Source of the DNA: Devosia sp.
GTDB lineage: Bacteria > Pseudomonadota > Alphaproteobacteria > Rhizobiales > Devosiaceae
NCBI GenBank assembly: GCA_011322005.1
Contig: DROE01000293.1
Span: 1 to 8,635, forward strand
Length of the DNA: 8,635 nt
Reading direction: 5' to 3'
The notes beneath the pieces are model-generated. The model was not told where the DNA came from, did not search any database, and worked only from the letters and a program-made list of their open reading frames with translations. Position numbers and translations under genes: made by a program. Shown here one piece after another: positions 5,754 to 8,635 of this stretch; positions within the stretch are counted from its first letter, which is position 1; every line of letters starts with the position of its first letter.

Positions 5754-5901
5754 TTGTGCGGCCGTTTCACTCTGCGCCTGAACTGGCAGGAAATTCACCA
5801 TCCGCTTGAGGAGTTTGTTCTGCCCCCGAAGTCAGGTGTGCCGCTCCATATCGAACATGCGCCACCGCGTAATGATATTGCCCCCCCAACAGCCTATTCT
5901 G
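5754..5901 (+). pseudogene. 3'-truncated, frameshifted remnant of a SRAP (YedK/HMCES) gene
   Basis: The first 45 or so codons match the N-terminus of SRAP proteins, which crosslink to abasic sites in single-stranded DNA through Cys2. The product would begin M-CGRFTLRLNWQEIH and reach PPRNDIAP, matching the family pattern MCGRFTL...PRYNIAPTQ. The start is TTG at 5754 with a perfect GGAGG (5742-5746) seven bases upstream, so the initiation signals look intact and Cys2 is kept. After a run of seven C (5881-5887) the family match continues only in the +1 frame (APQQPIL, to about 5901), which points to an inserted C. The rest of the gene, including the usual Asn, Glu and His active-site residues, is absent: the sequence runs directly into the 3' end of the oxidase. 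Read without correction, the frame gives a 110-aa chimera ending at 6086 that is antisense to the oxidase. Confidence 0.8.
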
Positions 5902-7324
5902 AGACGCTCTTGTTCCTCAGCACCTTGCCGGGATTGAGTATGTTATTGGGGTCGAGCGCATCTTTGATGGCAACCATGGCGGCAAGCGCCGCGGGGTCCT
6001 TGACCTGTTCCAGCAGGTCAACCTTGAGCTGGCCGATACCGTGCTCGGCCGAGATCGAGCCCCCAAGGTCAAGAACGATTTCATAAATCTCCTCGTGCAA
6101 GGGCATGGCGCCCGCCATGTAGATTTTGGGGTCAGCGCCAACCGGCTGGGTGAAGTTGAAGTGCATATTGCCATCCCCCAGATGACCAAACGGGCAGGGG
6201 CGAATGCCGGGGATAAGTTTTTCAGCCACTGCGCATCCGCGCCCTATCAACTCGGGGACGGCTGAAACGGGCACTGAGACATCGTGCTTGATCGAAGCTC
6301 CTTCTTTGGACTGGCTCTCGGACATTTGTTCACGGGTTTTCCACATGTTCTGGCGATCAGCCAGTGAACTGGCCAGCGTTGCATCCCCAATCAGACCGCT
6401 TTCAAACGCTGCTTCCAGCGCGTCGGTCAAAATATCTGCCCGACCTCCTTTTGGAACTGAAATTTCCGCCATCACATACCAGGGCGAGAGGCTGGCAGAG
6501 GGGTCACGCGCAATCATCTTGTGCTTGAGCTGAATGTCCACCCCAAACCGGGGCATAAGCTCAAATGCGCTCAGGCTGGCTTGCGCCGTATCGCGCAGGC
6601 GCAAAAACAGTTGCAGTGCAATTTCGGGGGAAGCCACATTTATCCAGGCGGTTTCAAAGGCTTGGGGCTGTGCAAACAGTTTCAGCGTTGCCGCAGTGAT
6701 AATGCCCAGCGTCCCCTCGGCACCAATCAACAGGTCGCGCAAATCATAGCCCGTATTGTCTTTCCTGAGCGCGCTCAGACCATTGTAAAGCGCACCATCC
6801 GCCATTACCGCCTCCACCCCAAGACAAAGCGCTCGCGCATTGCCATAGGCCAGAACCTGGGTGCCCCCCGCATTGGTGGAGAGCACGCCGCCAATGGTGG
6901 CGCTGCCCTCGGACGCGATGGTCAGGGGGAACAGTGCCCCGGCCTTCTCCGCCACCTCGTGGGCGCTGAGTAGGGTCAAGCCTGCTTCGACAACCATATG
7001 CCCGTCCGCAGCGTTGACATGGCGAACGGCGTTGAGATGCCGGAGGGAAACGATAATTTCGCGGCCGCTCAAAGGCACCTGCGCGCCCACCAGTCCGGTA
7101 TTTCCTCCCTGCGGTATCAGCGCGACCTTGTGCTCGTTTGCCCAGCGCATCAGCTTTTGCACTCCAGCCACATCACGCGGAAAAACCACGCCGAGTGCGG
7201 GCTTGAAGAAACGTTTGCGCGGCTCGTTGATATAAGCCGCCATATCCCCGACCTCAGAAATGACATTGCTCTGGCCCAGAAGGCTTTCAAGCGTGGCTAT
7301 GATTTGGGATGGCTTATCTGGCAT
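5894..7324 (-). CDS. FAD-linked D-2-hydroxyacid dehydrogenase (D-2-hydroxyglutarate/D-lactate type, GlcD-like)
   Basis: A 476-aa flavoprotein of the FAD_binding_4 / FAD-oxidase C family (COG0277). It likely oxidises a D-2-hydroxyacid to the 2-oxoacid and passes electrons to a carrier. The N-terminal FAD domain shows PQGGNTGLVG (71-80), GGVLSTNAGG (145-154), KDNTGYDLRDL (188-198) and GAEGTLGIIT (201-210). The C-terminal domain has GHLGDGNMHFN (380-390) and SAEHGIGQLK (425-434), whose His and Glu residues bind metal and substrate in D-2-hydroxyglutarate dehydrogenases. This pattern favours a D-2-hydroxyglutarate dehydrogenase-like enzyme, but the substrate is not proven. The ATG at 7324 fits the family start; a TTG at 7390 would add 22 unlikely residues. 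The family end, LNPGKVL, is followed by the short tail RNKSVSE, and the stop codon lies inside the SRAP remnant on the other strand. The gene is divergent from fabI. Confidence 0.88.
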   Translation of the reverse strand: MPDKPSQIIATLESLLGQSNVISEVGDMAAYINEPRKRFFKPALGVVFPRDVAGVQKLMRWANEHKVALIPQGGNTGLVGAQVPLSGREIIVSLRHLNAVRHVNAADGHMVVEAGLTLLSAHEVAEKAGALFPLTIASEGSATIGGVLSTNAGGTQVLAYGNARALCLGVEAVMADGALYNGLSALRKDNTGYDLRDLLIGAEGTLGIITAATLKLFAQPQAFETAWINVASPEIALQLFLRLRDTAQASLSAFELMPRFGVDIQLKHKMIARDPSASLSPWYVMAEISVPKGGRADILTDALEAAFESGLIGDATLASSLADRQNMWKTREQMSESQSKEGASIKHDVSVPVSAVPELIGRGCAVAEKLIPGIRPCPFGHLGDGNMHFNFTQPVGADPKIYMAGAMPLHEEIYEIVLDLGGSISAEHGIGQLKVDLLEQVKDPAALAAMVAIKDALDPNNILNPGKVLRNKSVSE

Positions 7325-7441
7325 TTCGAACTCTGGACCGGTCAAATCGGGCGCGACGAACTTGCCCCGGCACCTTGGCCTGTGCCACAAGCAAATTCAA
7401 CAGAACAACGTTTTTTACCGAGCAGAACGGAGCAAAGCGGC
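7325..7441. promoter_or_regulatory. Divergent intergenic region between the FAD enzyme and fabI
   Basis: This 117-bp region must contain promoters for both genes. No -35/-10 pair was convincing on either strand. GGAG (7429-7432) is a ribosome site nine bases before the fabI ATG at 7442. Confidence 0.35.
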
Positions 7442-8257
7442 ATGGGCGAGGAAACTTTGGGCGAAGGATTGATGTCTGGCAAGCGCGGCCTGATTATGGG
7501 TGTGGCGAACAAACGTTCTATCGCCTATGGCATTGCAAAGGCTGTGAGCGACGCTGGCGGTGAAATAGCCCTGTCCTATCAGGGCGAAGTGCTCAAGCGC
7601 CGGGTCGAGCCGCTGGCTCAAGAACTGGGCTGCGAGTTGCTGGTTGAATGCGACGTCACCGATGATGCAGCCATCGACAAGACTTTTGCACTGCTGAAAG
7701 AAAAGTGGGGGAAGCTCGATTTTATCGTTCACGCCATCGGTTTTTCCAACAAGGAGGAACTCGAGGGGCGCTATGTGAACACCAGTGCTGAAAATTTCGC
7801 CCTGACCATGAATATCTCTGTCTATTCCTTTACAGCGATTGCCAGACGCGCCCAAGCGCTGATGAGCGAGGGCGGCTCTTTGTTGACGCTGACCTATAAC
7901 GGCTCGCAAAAAGTCATCCCCAACTACAACGTTATGGGTGTTGCCAAGGCGGCCCTTGAAGCCAGTGTGCGCTATCTGGCCGCCGACCTTGGCCCGTCAA
8001 ACATCCGGGTGAATTCCATTTCAGCCGGTGCGATAAAAACGCTGGCCGCTGCCGGAATTGCCGATTTCCGCGCCATGCTGGCTTATCAGGAAGCCACCGC
8101 CCCCCTGCGCCGCAACGTTTCCGCCGACGAGGTGGGCAATGCCGCGCTCTATCTGCTCTCGGACCTCTCAAGCGGGGTTACCGGCGAGTTGCACTATGTG
8201 GATGGCGGCTACAACATCATGGGCATGAGCGTTCTTGAGCCAAAGGACGATGCCTGA
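7442..8257 (+). CDS. fabI: Enoyl-[acyl-carrier-protein] reductase (NADH), FabI type
   Basis: A 271-aa short-chain dehydrogenase of the FabI class, which reduces trans-2-enoyl-ACP in the last step of each fatty-acid elongation cycle. FabI signs are the cofactor motif GVANKRSIAYGIAKA (20-34), HAIGF (97-101), LTYNGSQKVIPNYNVMGVAKAA with Tyr152, Tyr162 and Lys169 (catalytic Tyr-x6-Lys), and NSISAGAIKTLAA (191-203). The start is put at ATG 7442, which has GGAG nine bases upstream and gives the rhizobial-like N-terminus ending GLMSGKRGL. An ATG at 7472 (261 aa) is possible, but its AAGGA is only three bases away. The gene is followed by a histidine phosphatase after 35 bp on the same strand, so they are probably cotranscribed. 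Alphaproteobacteria often carry more than one FabI; which copy this is cannot be told here. Confidence 0.93.
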   Translation: MGEETLGEGLMSGKRGLIMGVANKRSIAYGIAKAVSDAGGEIALSYQGEVLKRRVEPLAQELGCELLVECDVTDDAAIDKTFALLKEKWGKLDFIVHAIGFSNKEELEGRYVNTSAENFALTMNISVYSFTAIARRAQALMSEGGSLLTLTYNGSQKVIPNYNVMGVAKAALEASVRYLAADLGPSNIRVNSISAGAIKTLAAAGIADFRAMLAYQEATAPLRRNVSADEVGNAALYLLSDLSSGVTGELHYVDGGYNIMGMSVLEPKDDA

Positions 8258-8272
8258 CACCTGCTTTTTCCC

Positions 8273-8284
8273 CAACCCAGGTTG
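8273..8284. repeat. Short inverted repeat between fabI and the phosphatase gene
   Basis: CAACC-CA-GGTTG is a 5-bp stem with a two-base centre in the 35-bp gap. It overlaps the AGG that may be the weak ribosome site of the phosphatase gene, and has no T run after it, so it is not a terminator. It may be chance. Confidence 0.3.
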
Positions 8285-8292
8285 AAAATCCA

Positions 8293-8635
8293 ATGACAGA
8301 CTGGCCGGAGCTTTTCTTTGCGCGCCACGGCGAAACCGACTGGAACCGCGAGCGGCGCTATCAGGGGCAGCGCGATATTCCCCTGAACCCAACCGGACGC
8401 GGCCAGGCCGATGCCATCGGGCCGCTGCTGGTTGACCTGCTGGCGGCGAACGACCTTAACCCGGCAGAAATTGACTGGTTCGCCTCGCCCCTGTCGCGCG
8501 CCCGCGAGACCATGGAACGCATGCGGGATGCCTTCAACACTCCTTTGCCCGAAATCGTCTACGATGACCGGCTTCAGGAAATATCTTTCGGTGTCATGGA
8601 GGGAAAGCTGCATTCCGAGCTTGCCAGCGATATCG
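8293..8635 (+). CDS. Histidine phosphatase family protein (phosphoglycerate mutase-like), partial
   Basis: The first 114 residues of a protein of the histidine phosphatase superfamily, open at the window end. The phosphate-pocket motif FARHGETDWN (9-18) contains the phosphorylated His12 with Arg11. SPLSRARET (65-73) supplies the second Arg (Arg69), and LQEISFGVMEG (94-104) carries the expected general-acid Glu97. This pattern is shared by cofactor-dependent mutases and by phosphatases such as CobC-type enzymes. Lacking a glycolytic context, it is more likely a phosphatase of unknown substrate. ATG at 8293 fits the family start; the ribosome site is weak (AGG, 11 bases away). It lies 35 bp after fabI, probably in the same transcript. 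No stop or frameshift is seen in the visible part. Confidence 0.85.
   Translation, partial: MTDWPELFFARHGETDWNRERRYQGQRDIPLNPTGRGQADAIGPLLVDLLAANDLNPAEIDWFASPLSRARETMERMRDAFNTPLPEIVYDDRLQEISFGVMEGKLHSELASDI

Noticed and set aside
7325..7390. TTG-initiated extension of the FAD enzyme
   Set aside because: The added 22 residues do not fit the family N-terminus, and the ATG at 7324 begins the conserved region.
6998..7441. N-terminal extension of FabI in the same frame
   Set aside because: It runs antisense through the oxidase 5' half and is not part of the FabI family; the start at 7442 has a ribosome site.

Overview
The window is a stretch of ordinary, mostly housekeeping chromosome from an alphaproteobacterium, most likely a member of the Hyphomicrobiales (Rhizobiales). 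This is inferred from protein families, not from a search: a YgfZ-type folate-binding protein beside an HD hydrolase of the type common in this group, a TIGR02301 (DUF2385) secreted protein, a DUF3179 protein, a rhizobial-type FabI, and an alphaproteobacterial-looking dihydroorotase. Base composition is moderately GC-rich throughout. No prophage, CRISPR array, transposase, tRNA or rRNA was seen.

Layout, left to right. Positions 1-223 hold no convincing gene but contain a large imperfect inverted repeat (about 11-213) with nested palindromes. Next comes a minus-strand pair, ygfZ (872-1702) followed by an HD-domain nucleotide hydrolase (224-838). A pyrC-like dihydroorotase (1797-3107) is divergent from ygfZ. 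It meets a small conserved-looking alpha-helical protein (3119-3379) tail to tail. Further minus-strand genes follow: the TIGR02301 secreted protein (3485-3877), the exported DUF3179 protein (4025-5026), and an uncharacterised 160-aa protein (5167-5649). A truncated, frameshifted remnant of a SRAP/YedK-type abasic-site-binding gene (5754-5901, plus strand) runs into the 3' end of an FAD-linked D-2-hydroxyacid dehydrogenase (5894-7324, minus). Divergent from that oxidase are fabI (7442-8257) and a histidine phosphatase gene cut off by the window end (8293-8635).

The genes do not form one pathway. YgfZ supports Fe-S enzyme maturation, PyrC pyrimidine synthesis, FabI fatty-acid elongation, and the FAD enzyme oxidation of a D-2-hydroxyacid. 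The HD enzyme and the histidine phosphatase are probably phosphohydrolases. The TIGR02301 and DUF3179 proteins carry signal peptides and probably act in the periplasm.

I saw no clearly new multi-gene system. The points most worth a second look are the bistable inverted-repeat element at the left edge, the SRAP gene remnant fused to the oxidase 3' end, a hairpin that would cover the ribosome binding site of the DUF3179 gene, and a Gln replacing the first metal-ligand His in the dihydroorotase.
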